A stretch of DNA of 64,000 nt from Synergistaceae bacterium. Lineage in GTDB: Bacteria > Synergistota > Synergistia > Synergistales > Aminobacteriaceae. A program made the translations under genes and the position numbers. The stretch covers positions 19,600 through 83,599 of the forward strand of contig JAISUO010000024.1 of assembly GCA_031272035.1 (NCBI GenBank). The letters are read 5' to 3'. The stretch's first letter is position 1. Each line of letters begins with the position of its first letter. Below, piece by piece: positions 33,574-41,240 of this stretch. Under the pieces are notes generated by a model, which was given only the letters and a program-made list of their open reading frames with translations, was not told where the DNA came from and ran no database searches.

Positions 33574-33788
33574 ACCATAAGGACAGAGAGATGTACGTAT
33601 CCGTATTCGAAAGAGTCTACACCGCCCGTGGAAAAGAAGAAGGGCTTCGGGAAGGGGAATTGAAAGGGCGTCTGAAGGGGCGTCTGGAGATGGCTCAAAA
33701 TATGTTGCGGGATGGAGTGCCTGTAGATAAAGTGGTTCAGTATACGCGCCTGTCGAAAGAAAAGGTCGAGACCCTGCTGAACAAATGA
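33570..33788 (+). CDS. Stand-alone duplicate of the Rpn C-terminal domain
   Basis: 72 residues, starting at an ATG that overlaps the Rpn stop (ATGA). It repeats the last 76 residues of the upstream protein almost exactly: MNHKDREMYVSVFERVYTAR and the final LRDGVPVDKVVQYTRLSKEKVETLLNK are near-identical. Differences are about ten base changes and loss of 12 bp in the KGLQKG/LREG repeat. No nuclease domain. Coupled translation with the nuclease is expected. By analogy to small Rpn forms it may be a regulator or antitoxin; alternatively it is a fresh, non-functional duplication. Confidence 0.65.
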   Translation: MNHKDREMYVSVFERVYTARGKEEGLREGELKGRLKGRLEMAQNMLRDGVPVDKVVQYTRLSKEKVETLLNK

Positions 33789-33790
33789 AC

Positions 33791-33819
33791 AAAAAACCCG
33801 GTTCTCTTTGAGGACCGGG
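33791..33819 (-). terminator. Hairpin with T-tract on minus strand, after the Rpn duplicate
   Basis: CCCGGTTCTC-TTT-GAGGACCGGG is a 10-bp stem. On minus it is followed by TTTTTT, as for a terminator of leftward transcription; on plus no U-tract follows. It would insulate the Rpn pair from the leftward hydratase operon. Confidence 0.6.
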
Positions 33820-33828
33820 GACAATATT

Positions 33829-33879
33829 AATGATGAAGATTACGCAAAACGCATTGTGGCCTATGTGAGCGGCAGATAA
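33829..33879 (+). pseudogene. Relic of a further Rpn gene copy
   Basis: Codons for NDEDYAKRIVAYVSGR then TAA, in the Rpn frame. 27 bases at 33835-33861 are identical to 33298-33324, just before the C-terminal domain of the intact gene. There is no start or remaining body, so this is a fragment left by a deletion or a recombination between copies. Confidence 0.7.
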
Positions 33880-34143
33880 ACAACATATCAAAAAACCCCA
33901 CAATACCGTGTCCTGAACGTCCTGACCCGTTCCCATTAAATTGAGGCTCGCTCTGCCTCAGTTCAGACGACCACACCGGCCATCATCTCCGACAGGGACG
34001 TTTACCTCCTGGAATCGAGCGTTGGCTCAGGACATTTTCATGATCACGAATACCGCAGGGCTACTTACGTATTAAAGCCATTATACACCAAAACTCACCG
34101 AACGCGAAAAAAATTTTTCCGTGAAACGGCCTGTCCGATGGGT
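33880..34143. other. Gene-free interval between Rpn relic and hydratase
   Basis: No gene is visible. TGAGGC/GCCTCA at 33942-33960 is a small inverted repeat. CCGT-TTC-ACGG followed by AAAAATTTTTTT (minus, about 34115-34130) may be a weak terminator of the leftward hydratase operon. Confidence 0.35.
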
Positions 34144-34926
34144 CTACAGGAAACGCGCCTCCACTTCTCCGAAGGTCGAAAACTCCACCCGGAACACGTC
34201 TCCCTTTTGCGCGAAGGGCGCGGCGGTGAAAGCTCCGGAGAGAATCACTTCACCCTTTTTCAGGGGAACTCCGAAATCCCACAGGCGGTTGGAAAGCCAC
34301 GCAACGGACAGACAGGGATCTCCCATCACCGCCGACCCCGCTCCCTCGGCGATCACCGCGCCGTTTTTCCAGAGTTTCATCGTCACAGCCGCCAGGTCCA
34401 TATCGCCCAGGGGAATCCTTTTCTTTCCCAGAACGTACCGGCAGGAAGAGGCGTTGTCCGCCACCGTGTCCACCAGTTTGATCTTCCAGTCCTCCACCCG
34501 GCTGTCCACGATCTCGAAGGACCCGACCACGCACTCCGTGGCCTTTCGAACGTCCTCTACGGTAACGCTGCCTCCGGAAAGGTCGGCGTTGAGAATGAAG
34601 GCCAGTTCCGCCTCGATTTTGGGCTGTATCAGCTTGTCGGTGGGAACGTCGCCGCTGGAACAGTCCATCGACGCAAAAAGGTGTCCGTAATCGGGCTCGT
34701 GAACGTTAAGCTGCGCCTGAATGCCGGGAGACGTGAGGCCGATCTTCTTTCCGGTGACGACCTGCCCCTCCCCCACCAACCGCCGCACGTTCTCCAACTG
34801 AATGGCGTAGGCGTCCTCCACCGTAAGAGAAGCGTCCTGCCGGGACAGCGGCGGGATGACCTTACGGCTCCGCTCCGCCTCGTACAGCGCCGCCGCGAAC
34901 TTGATGCGTTTCTTTTCATCTCCCAT
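34144..34926 (-). CDS. 2-keto-4-pentenoate hydratase (MhpD/DmpE family)
   Basis: Adds water to 2-hydroxypenta-2,4-dienoate to give 4-hydroxy-2-oxovalerate, a step of meta-cleavage pathways. About 260 residues of the FAH-like fold: TGKKIGLTSPGIQAQLNVHEPDYGHL (metal/substrate region), PKIEAELAFIL with conserved Glu pair (about 105-115), and LGDMDLAAVTMKLWKNG. ATG at 34926 is preferred over 34947 because GGGAGGG lies 8 bases before it. First of the group hydratase, decarboxylase beta subunit and alcohol dehydrogenase read in reverse. The paired aldolase and dehydrogenase are at 61.9-63.8 kb. Oxaloacetate/fumarylacetoacetate-type hydrolysis is a less likely alternative. Confidence 0.85.
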   Translation of the reverse strand: MGDEKKRIKFAAALYEAERSRKVIPPLSRQDASLTVEDAYAIQLENVRRLVGEGQVVTGKKIGLTSPGIQAQLNVHEPDYGHLFASMDCSSGDVPTDKLIQPKIEAELAFILNADLSGGSVTVEDVRKATECVVGSFEIVDSRVEDWKIKLVDTVADNASSCRYVLGKKRIPLGDMDLAAVTMKLWKNGAVIAEGAGSAVMGDPCLSVAWLSNRLWDFGVPLKKGEVILSGAFTAAPFAQKGDVFRVEFSTFGEVEARFL

Positions 34927-34961
34927 GCTTTTTCCCTCCCGATCCACTGGTTTTATCCGCT

Positions 34962-36089
34962 CTACAGTCCGGCCAGGAAAGCCAGAAGCAAACCTCCCGC
35001 CAACACCGAACCGATCTGCCCTGAGACGTTGGCGCCGATGGCCTGCATCAAAATGAAGTTCTGCTTGTCTTCCCGGGCCGCCATCTTCTGAATCACCCGA
35101 GAGGACATGGGAAAGGCCGAAATCCCCGCAGCTCCGATCATGGGGTTGATCTTGTGTTTCAGGAACAGGTTCAGAACTCTGGCCGTCAAAACTCCCACCG
35201 CCGTATCCAGAATGAAAGCCACGAGCCCCAGCGCCATGATGCCCAGGGTCATCGGCCGTAAAAATTCCTCGCCCGTCATTTTGTTGGCGATGGAAAGACC
35301 CAGGAGAATCGTCACGATGTTCGCCAGCTCGTTTTGAGCGCCCTTCGCCAGACGATCCACCACTCCGCTCTCCCGAAGCAGGTTTCCGAACATCAGGAAC
35401 CCGATCAGAGAGGCCGAAGCGGGAACGAGGATTCCGGCCACCAGCGTCACGACAATGGGGAAAAGAATCAAAGCGCGTCGGGAAACCTCCCGTTCGTGGA
35501 AGGTCATGGGGATGCGCCGCTCCGCCGAAGTCGTCAGCAGTCGAATCACGGGAGGCTGAATGATGGGAACCAAAGACATGTAGGAGTAAGCGGCCACCGA
35601 TATGGAGCCCAGCAGGTTGGGGGCGAAACGGTTGGCCACATAGATCGAAGTCGGCCCGTCCGCCGCGCCGATGATGCCAATGGAAGCGGCTTCCTGAATG
35701 GAAAACCCGAAAAACCAGTAGGCGATGCCCATGGTGAGGAAAATGCCTCCCTGAGCCATCAGGCCGAAGACCATCGCCACAGGCGTCAGAAAAAGCGGGC
35801 GAAAGTCGATCATCGCGCCGATAGCGATGAAGATCAGCAGAGGGAAAAGCTCCGTCTGAATCCCCATATCGAAAAGACGACTGATGGCCCCCACTTCCAG
35901 ATGCCCGCCGGATAACTGAGTCAGAGCCGAGGAAAGAGGAATGTTGACGAGAAGCGTGCCAAAACCCATGGGAAGCAGCAGCGACGGTTCATATTCCTTC
36001 GCCACGGCCAGATAGATCAGCGCCCCTCCCACCAGCAGCATAACCGCCTGCTGCCAGGTCAGAGAAAAAATCCCGTTGAAAAGTTCCAT
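34962..36089 (-). CDS. Sodium-translocating decarboxylase beta subunit (OadB/GcdB/MmdB family)
   Basis: Integral membrane subunit that couples decarboxylation of carboxybiotin to Na+ export. 375 residues, about nine to eleven membrane segments, with the family motifs PLLIFIAIGAMIDFRPLF (conserved Asp region), GAADGPTSIYVANRFAP (Na+ site) and SVAAYSYMSLVPIIQPPVI. No alpha (carboxyltransferase), gamma or biotin-carrier gene is next to it, so the partner and substrate (oxaloacetate, glutaconyl-CoA or methylmalonyl-CoA) cannot be told. It lies between the hydratase (35 bp) and the alcohol dehydrogenase (32 bp), in one operon. Confidence 0.92.
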   Translation of the reverse strand: MELFNGIFSLTWQQAVMLLVGGALIYLAVAKEYEPSLLLPMGFGTLLVNIPLSSALTQLSGGHLEVGAISRLFDMGIQTELFPLLIFIAIGAMIDFRPLFLTPVAMVFGLMAQGGIFLTMGIAYWFFGFSIQEAASIGIIGAADGPTSIYVANRFAPNLLGSISVAAYSYMSLVPIIQPPVIRLLTTSAERRIPMTFHEREVSRRALILFPIVVTLVAGILVPASASLIGFLMFGNLLRESGVVDRLAKGAQNELANIVTILLGLSIANKMTGEEFLRPMTLGIMALGLVAFILDTAVGVLTARVLNLFLKHKINPMIGAAGISAFPMSSRVIQKMAAREDKQNFILMQAIGANVSGQIGSVLAGGLLLAFLAGL

Positions 36090-36121
36090 ATCGTCTTTTC
36101 CCCTCTCCCTGTTTCTCCGGC

Positions 36122-37291
36122 TCAGTAAGCCAGCTTGTAAATCTCCAGAATATCCTCCGCCGAAAGGCTCTTCAGCGTCCCAAAGGGAGCGACCTGAGCG
36201 GCGTTCTTCGCCAGACGCTCAATGTCCTTTTCCTCAACGCCCGCCTCCTGCAGAGACGTGGGAGCCCCCACCGAACGGAAGAAGTCCTCCAGACGATCCA
36301 CGCCCTCCAGAGCCCTTTCCTCGTCGCTGCCGTCGATAACTCCAAACACGGCCTCCGCGAACCGGGCGAAGGGCAGCGGGTAATCCCGACAGAGATAACG
36401 GGCCCAGGCGGTCATCATGATGGCCAGAGACGCGCCGTGGGGAGTGTCGAAAAGAAGGCTCAGAGAATGCCCCAGTTTATGCGAGGCAAAATCCCCTCTG
36501 GGGTCCCGACCGCAGGAAAAACAGCCGTTGTGCCCCAAAGAGGCCGCCCAGGCGTACTGGGAGCGGGCGTCGTAATTGCCGGGATCTTCCCGAAGGGCCG
36601 GAATCAGCTCCATCATGCACCGAATGACGGAGTACCCCTGCTCGTCCATGATTTCCACGCCTTCCGCGCCGTCGAACAGGCGTTCCATGACGTGGGCCAT
36701 GATGTCGATTCCGCCGTTTACCGTCTGGGACTCCGGGAGAGAGGCCTGGACGGAGGGGTCGATGATGGACACTCTGGGATAGATGAAGGGGCTCGTGAAG
36801 GAAATCTTGGAATCTTTTTCAGGGTTGGAGACCACCGAGATGTTGTTGACCTCGCTGGCCGTGGCGGAGGCCGTCAAAACCCCGAAAATCGGCAATGCCC
36901 GGGTGAGCTCCGACCCCTTCTCCTCGAACAGGTCCCACACGTCCCCGGGATAGAAGGCTCCGGCGGCGATGGCCTTGGCCGAATCGAAGACGCTTCCCCC
37001 CCCGATGGGAACGATGGCGTCCACCGGGGCGGCCTTGACCCGCGCCACTCCCTCACGAACCTTGTCGATTCGGGGGTTGGACTTTATCCCGCCCAGCTCG
37101 GGAAAGGCGATGTTTTTCTTTTCAAGGGCCTGGGTCACCTGAGTGTAAACTCCGTTTTTAAAGATGGCCTTGCCTCCGTAAACCAAAAGCACGCTCTTCG
37201 CCCCAACAGCCGCCAGCTGCTCGGCGATCTGAGGAATCGTCCCCCGACCGAAAATCACTATCGTCGGGTTCCACCACGTAAAATTTTTCAT
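36122..37291 (-). CDS. Iron-containing alcohol dehydrogenase (butanol dehydrogenase type)
   Basis: NAD(P)H-dependent group III alcohol dehydrogenase, 389 residues. The family N-terminus MKNFTWWNPTIVIFGRGT with SD GGAGGG fixes the start, although the frame runs 50 codons further up. Nucleotide site VPIGGGSVFDSAKAIAAG (about 95-112), metal ligands Asp and three His in GGIDIMAHVMERLF, SHKLGHSLS and FDTPHGASL. Likely reduces an aldehyde to alcohol. First gene of the leftward operon with the OadB-like subunit and hydratase. Confidence 0.93.
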   Translation of the reverse strand: MKNFTWWNPTIVIFGRGTIPQIAEQLAAVGAKSVLLVYGGKAIFKNGVYTQVTQALEKKNIAFPELGGIKSNPRIDKVREGVARVKAAPVDAIVPIGGGSVFDSAKAIAAGAFYPGDVWDLFEEKGSELTRALPIFGVLTASATASEVNNISVVSNPEKDSKISFTSPFIYPRVSIIDPSVQASLPESQTVNGGIDIMAHVMERLFDGAEGVEIMDEQGYSVIRCMMELIPALREDPGNYDARSQYAWAASLGHNGCFSCGRDPRGDFASHKLGHSLSLLFDTPHGASLAIMMTAWARYLCRDYPLPFARFAEAVFGVIDGSDEERALEGVDRLEDFFRSVGAPTSLQEAGVEEKDIERLAKNAAQVAPFGTLKSLSAEDILEIYKLAY

Positions 37292-37300
37292 TTTATCTTC

Positions 37301-37328
37301 CCTCCAGGACATGACCTCCAGGACATGA
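37301..37328. repeat. Perfect 14-bp tandem duplication carrying the SD of the alcohol dehydrogenase
   Basis: CCTCCAGGACATGA at 37301-37314 and 37315-37328. On minus each unit contains TCATG and GGAGG, so the ribosome-binding site and an ATG are doubled. Only the inner GGAGG is spaced correctly for the ATG at 37291. Confidence 0.85.
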
Positions 37329-37425
37329 GCCCCGTACTCTTTAACCCGTGCAACTGCATCGTCCATAACTGCTGCCTGTTTAACGTATTTTAACGTGTGC
37401 CTATTATAGCGTAACCGTTCCGGCT

Positions 37426-38796
37426 TTACCTCCGCGCCCAAAAAGATCGGCCGTCATACTCCGCCAGTTTCGAGCGATTATATTCCCTCAGCAGCAAAAA
37501 AAGCGCGAAGAGACCGCTGGCCGCATCCACCGCCGGAAAGCAGAACCAGACCCCCGTCAGGCCGAAAAAGCGAGGCAGAATTAAAATGGAAGGAATCAAA
37601 AAAACGAACTGACGGGCGAGGGAGAGCGTCAGACAGGTTCCAGCCCGTCCCAGTCCCTGAAAAAAACTCGTGACGATGAGGGCTATCCCCACAAACTGCA
37701 CGGCGGCGTAGGAAATGCGCGCCCCCAGGATCGCTGTCCGGAGAAGGTCCTCGTCGGTGGTGAAAAGGCGGAGCATCTCCTCCGCAAAAAAATACACCGT
37801 CACCGCGCTGAGGAAAAAGTAGCCGGAAGCCGTGGCAAGGGCCCACTTGAGGGCATCGAGGACCCGACCGAAAAGACGCGCTCCCTGATTGTAGGCGAAA
37901 ATCGTCTGCATCGCCTCCGCAACGCCAATCACCGGAAGAAACAGAAGAGAATCCCATCCCATGAAGGCCCCCATGGCGGACACGGCGATGTCCCCGCCGT
38001 GAAAGCGGAGCGCGTGGTTGAAAAGGACGAAAAAAAGCGTGAAGGAAAGCTCCGAAAGACAGGGAGAAAGCCCGAGAGAAAAAATGCGCGCCAGCAGGAC
38101 GGGCCGGGGAACCAGACTGGCGGCCCGAAAACGCAGGACTCCCATGCGCCTGATGTAGAAGGACGCCACCCAGAAGGCGGACAGCGCCTGCGAGATAACC
38201 GTCCCCAGCGCCGCTCCGGCGATGCCCATGCTCAGGACTCCCACGAACAGGGCGTCCAGAGCGATATTGCAGAGCGCCCCCAAAATCTGGGTGCCCATGG
38301 CGAAGGTCGGGTGTCCCTCCGCCCGAATGCAGAAATTCAGGGCCAAAGCGATCACCGAAAAGGGAACTCCCCACAGGATGATCCGCATGTACTCCCGGGC
38401 CGAAGGCAGCAGAGTCTCTCCCGCTCCGCTGAAGCGCAGAAGCCCGTCCAGCGAAAGATGCCCCGCCAGGGCGATACAGAGCGCCGCGGCGAGTACGGTG
38501 CTCATGGCGCCGCCCAGCACCCGCTCGGCCCGTGGGAAATTCTTCTCTCCCAGAGCGAGGGTCATCAGAGGAGCCGCGCCCGTTCCGAAAAGCAGGGAAA
38601 GCGCCATCAGAAAGAGCATAAAGGGGAAACAGATGCTGATCGCCGCCAGAGCGCCGGGCCCCACAAGGCGTCCGACGAATATGCGGTCCACGATATTGTA
38701 CAGCGCGTTGGCCAACATGCCCGTTATGGAGGGCAGAGCAAAGGAAAGAATAAGTCGGGGGATGGGCTCGACGCCCATGCGTTCTGGTCGCTGCAT
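37426..38796 (-). CDS. MATE-family multidrug/sodium exporter
   Basis: Secondary transporter that extrudes organic cations or drugs with Na+ or H+. 456 residues and about twelve membrane segments in two related halves. The N-terminal motif PRLILSFALPSITGMLANALYNIVDRIFVGRLVG, divided here as PRLILSFALPSITGM and NALYNIVDRIFVG, and the QALSAFWV region are typical. The N-terminal half has the GP.ALAAI pattern. No regulator lies beside it. Separated from the alcohol dehydrogenase by about 130 bp of gene-free DNA. Confidence 0.92.
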   Translation of the reverse strand: MQRPERMGVEPIPRLILSFALPSITGMLANALYNIVDRIFVGRLVGPGALAAISICFPFMLFLMALSLLFGTGAAPLMTLALGEKNFPRAERVLGGAMSTVLAAALCIALAGHLSLDGLLRFSGAGETLLPSAREYMRIILWGVPFSVIALALNFCIRAEGHPTFAMGTQILGALCNIALDALFVGVLSMGIAGAALGTVISQALSAFWVASFYIRRMGVLRFRAASLVPRPVLLARIFSLGLSPCLSELSFTLFFVLFNHALRFHGGDIAVSAMGAFMGWDSLLFLPVIGVAEAMQTIFAYNQGARLFGRVLDALKWALATASGYFFLSAVTVYFFAEEMLRLFTTDEDLLRTAILGARISYAAVQFVGIALIVTSFFQGLGRAGTCLTLSLARQFVFLIPSILILPRFFGLTGVWFCFPAVDAASGLFALFLLLREYNRSKLAEYDGRSFWARR

Positions 38797-38829
38797 GATA
38801 AATTCCTCGTGTTAAAATTTAAAATAACG

Positions 38830-38853
38830 CCCGTTCAAAAACCCGTTCAAAAA
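38830..38853. repeat. Perfect 12-bp tandem duplication before the exonuclease gene
   Basis: CCCGTTCAAAAA twice in a row, ending at the SD AAGGAG of the plus-strand gene at 38865. On minus, it places two TTGAAC hexamers that could act as -35 for the MATE gene. Confidence 0.85.
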
Positions 38854-38864
38854 GGAGAAGATCT

Positions 38865-39650
38865 ATGCGTGTTGCCGTTTTCGACCTGGAGACAAACGGA
38901 ATGACGGGTTCCTCCGTACTTTCCGCCTCTTCACTGGTTTTCGACAGCCACGGGGCTCTTCTGGGGCTTTTCAACCGTTTCTACTTTCCACAGGAGCGCT
39001 GGGATGCCCGAACCGCGCAAATCCACGGGCTGACTCCGGAGCGGCTGCGGGCTCTGCGCGCCGCAAGGCCCGCGCCTTCGTATTTTTTGGAGGACTGGCC
39101 GGATCTGATCGATTTCTGGTATGAACGGGGCGTGGAGGGAATCGTCGTACACAACCTGACCTTCGACACCTCTTTTCTGCCCGAAATCGCCCAGAGCGCC
39201 TTCCCCTGGTGGTGTTCCATGAGAGGACTCACCGACTGGTGCGCCATCCCCCATCGTCCGGGAAACGCCGGAACGGCGGAAAAACGATACAAATGGCCCA
39301 AACTGAGGGAAGCTCTGGATATCTTCTGCAATGGCCCCCGAAGTCTCCCGCCTCCCCCTCGAACCTCCCACATCGAGGAAGCTCTGGGGCTGGCGCGGCC
39401 TCACGTTTCCCTGTGGGACTGCTTCGAGCTCTATCGCGTCGTGGTTCGCGTGGCCCTTCATCGTCCCGATCTTTTGACCTTCGCTCCCCATGTGATCCCT
39501 TTTCAGGCCCCGGGGAAAAAGAGGGGGCGCTTCTCCCCGTCTCTGTTCGACCCCGGGGACGCACGTTTTTTTCCGAAGAGCGATCCGTTCACGGAAGCCC
39601 TTTTCGCCTGCGAACAAAAGCTGCACTCCTTTTGCGACCCCGGCGGCTGA
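38865..39650 (+). CDS. DEDDh-type 3'-5' exonuclease (RNase T / DnaQ-like)
   Basis: 261 residues. Exo I motif VFDLETNGM (Asp7 and Glu9), Exo II HNLTFDTSFL (about 94-103), Exo III ARPHVSLWDC with the His-x4-Asp pair (about 178-187), all four acidic residues and the His present, so probably active. The substrate may be DNA 3' ends or RNA. The C-terminal ~70 residues are Pro/Phe-rich without known domain. SD AAGGAG is 7 bases from the ATG. Ends 5 bp from a convergent gene. Confidence 0.82.
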   Translation: MRVAVFDLETNGMTGSSVLSASSLVFDSHGALLGLFNRFYFPQERWDARTAQIHGLTPERLRALRAARPAPSYFLEDWPDLIDFWYERGVEGIVVHNLTFDTSFLPEIAQSAFPWWCSMRGLTDWCAIPHRPGNAGTAEKRYKWPKLREALDIFCNGPRSLPPPPRTSHIEEALGLARPHVSLWDCFELYRVVVRVALHRPDLLTFAPHVIPFQAPGKKRGRFSPSLFDPGDARFFPKSDPFTEALFACEQKLHSFCDPGG

Positions 39651-39655
39651 CGTAT

Positions 39656-41035
39656 TCAGTCCGGTTCTTTCGTTTGATTTTCCGAGGGCTCCGGCGAACC
39701 GGCCGCCCCTTCCGGAAGAGCGGCCTCCTGATTTTTACCGGCTTCGGCCCGAAGTTTCTCCTCCAGCCGCGTGACCAGGATCTGATCGATTTTGTAGTTG
39801 TCGATGTCGATCACTTCGAATTTATAGCCGGCGAAGTTCACGAAATCCGTGCGGTGGGGGATCCGCCGCAGCATGTAGGTCAAAAAGCCCCCGATGGTCT
39901 CGTAATTTTCCGCGTTGGGAAACTCCTCGATGTCGAAGGCGCGCATCACGTCGTCGATGGGGGTGGCCCCCTCCACCAGCCATGAATGGTCGTCGCGCTT
40001 CATGATTTGCTCTTCCTGTCCCACCAGGTTCCCCATCAGCATCGCCATGATGTCCTTCAGAGAAATGATGCCCACCACCAGCGCGTACTCGTTCAGCACC
40101 ACGGCGATGTCCTCACTGGACCCCCTGAACTGGTCCATGGCCTCGGCCAGGGTCAGGGTGTCCGGAATGATCATGGGGGCTTCCACCTTCAGCCCGTCCT
40201 TCCCCAGGGTCAGGCTCTGGCCGTTCAGAAGCCGCGCCAGCAGGTCCTTGGAGTTCACATAGCCCTTCACATGGTCGATGTCCCCGGAGCAGACCAGATA
40301 CACGGAATGGGGAGACTCCGCCACTTTGGCCTTGATTTCCTCTTCGCTGTCTCCCAGGTCGAAGTACACGATATTTTCCCGGGTGGTCATGGCCGAGGGA
40401 ACGGTTCGGGTGTCCAGCTCGAAAACATTGCCGATAAGCTCCTTCTCCTGACTGCGCAGGACGCCCGAAAGAGCTCCGGCCTCCATAACCGCGTAGATCT
40501 CGTCGGAGGTGATTTCCTCGTTCCGTTTCTCCGGCATTCCCAGGTGCCTGAAAATCACGGTGGCGGAAGTGTTCAGACTTCTGGAGAAGGGGCTGAACAG
40601 GCGCATGAACCGCTTCATGGGCCCGATGAGGCGCATGGCGACGGTTTCGGGCGCAATCATGGCGATGCGCTTGGGAATCAGGTCCGCGAAGAAAACGAAG
40701 GCCATGGTCACCGCCGCGAAGGACAGGGCGGAAGCGATGCTGTGGGCCACCGCGGCGTGGATGAAAGACGGAAAAAGCGCGGCCAGCGGAGGCGAAAAAT
40801 AAGAATCTCCCACAATACCCGCAAGAATTGCTACTCCGTTCACGCCTATCTGAATTGTAGTAAAAAATACCCCCGGCTGCTCCTGCACGGAGAGAACGGA
40901 GGAGGCGGCAGATTCCCCTCCTTCTTCCAGAATCCGCAGTTTCACCCGTCGGGATGCCGCAAGAGAAATTTCCGACATGGAAAAAAAGGAGCTGGCCAAC
41001 ATCAGAACAACGATGATCAAAATCCCGGTAAACAT
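39656..41035 (-). CDS. HlyC/CorC family membrane protein (DUF21-CBS-CorC_HlyC)
   Basis: 459 residues: DUF21/CNNM membrane domain with four helices (about 1-140; MFTGILIIVVLMLASSFFSMSEISLAA), two CBS domains (about 195-330; IPDTLTLAEAMDQFRGS, DIMAMLMGNLVGQEEQI), and a C-terminal CorC/HlyC FAD-like domain (GFLTYMLRRIPHR, about 365-425), then a charged tail. Characterised relatives export or sense Mg2+ or Co2+. Here the role in divalent-metal transport is inferred from family only. Confidence 0.92.
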   Translation of the reverse strand: MFTGILIIVVLMLASSFFSMSEISLAASRRVKLRILEEGGESAASSVLSVQEQPGVFFTTIQIGVNGVAILAGIVGDSYFSPPLAALFPSFIHAAVAHSIASALSFAAVTMAFVFFADLIPKRIAMIAPETVAMRLIGPMKRFMRLFSPFSRSLNTSATVIFRHLGMPEKRNEEITSDEIYAVMEAGALSGVLRSQEKELIGNVFELDTRTVPSAMTTRENIVYFDLGDSEEEIKAKVAESPHSVYLVCSGDIDHVKGYVNSKDLLARLLNGQSLTLGKDGLKVEAPMIIPDTLTLAEAMDQFRGSSEDIAVVLNEYALVVGIISLKDIMAMLMGNLVGQEEQIMKRDDHSWLVEGATPIDDVMRAFDIEEFPNAENYETIGGFLTYMLRRIPHRTDFVNFAGYKFEVIDIDNYKIDQILVTRLEEKLRAEAGKNQEAALPEGAAGSPEPSENQTKEPD

Positions 41036-41167
41036 AAAATATACCTCCCGCGAAGCACGTTCGGCGCGTCTTCGCCTGTCGTTTCAGTTTATCATAAAAA
41101 ACGGCGGCTATGGACCCTGCGCAATTCCTGCGATATTATCGTACCGATCTTTTTCACCGATTTGATT

Positions 41168-41197
41168 TTGTGACAAAGGTCGGAACGAAGTTAAAAT
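41168..41197 (+). promoter_or_regulatory. Promoter of the yhaM-like gene
   Basis: TTGTGA (41168-41173), 18-bp spacer, TAAAAT (41192-41197), 43 bp before the TTG start. Confidence 0.5.
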
Positions 41198-41240
41198 AAA
41201 ATATCGAGAAAACATAATTTTTTACTGACGGGGTGACATT

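Noticed and set aside
33570..33788. Insertion sequence carrying the duplicated Rpn tail
   Set aside because: No inverted repeats or target-site duplication flank it; the copy begins exactly at a codon of its parent and is better explained by tandem duplication.
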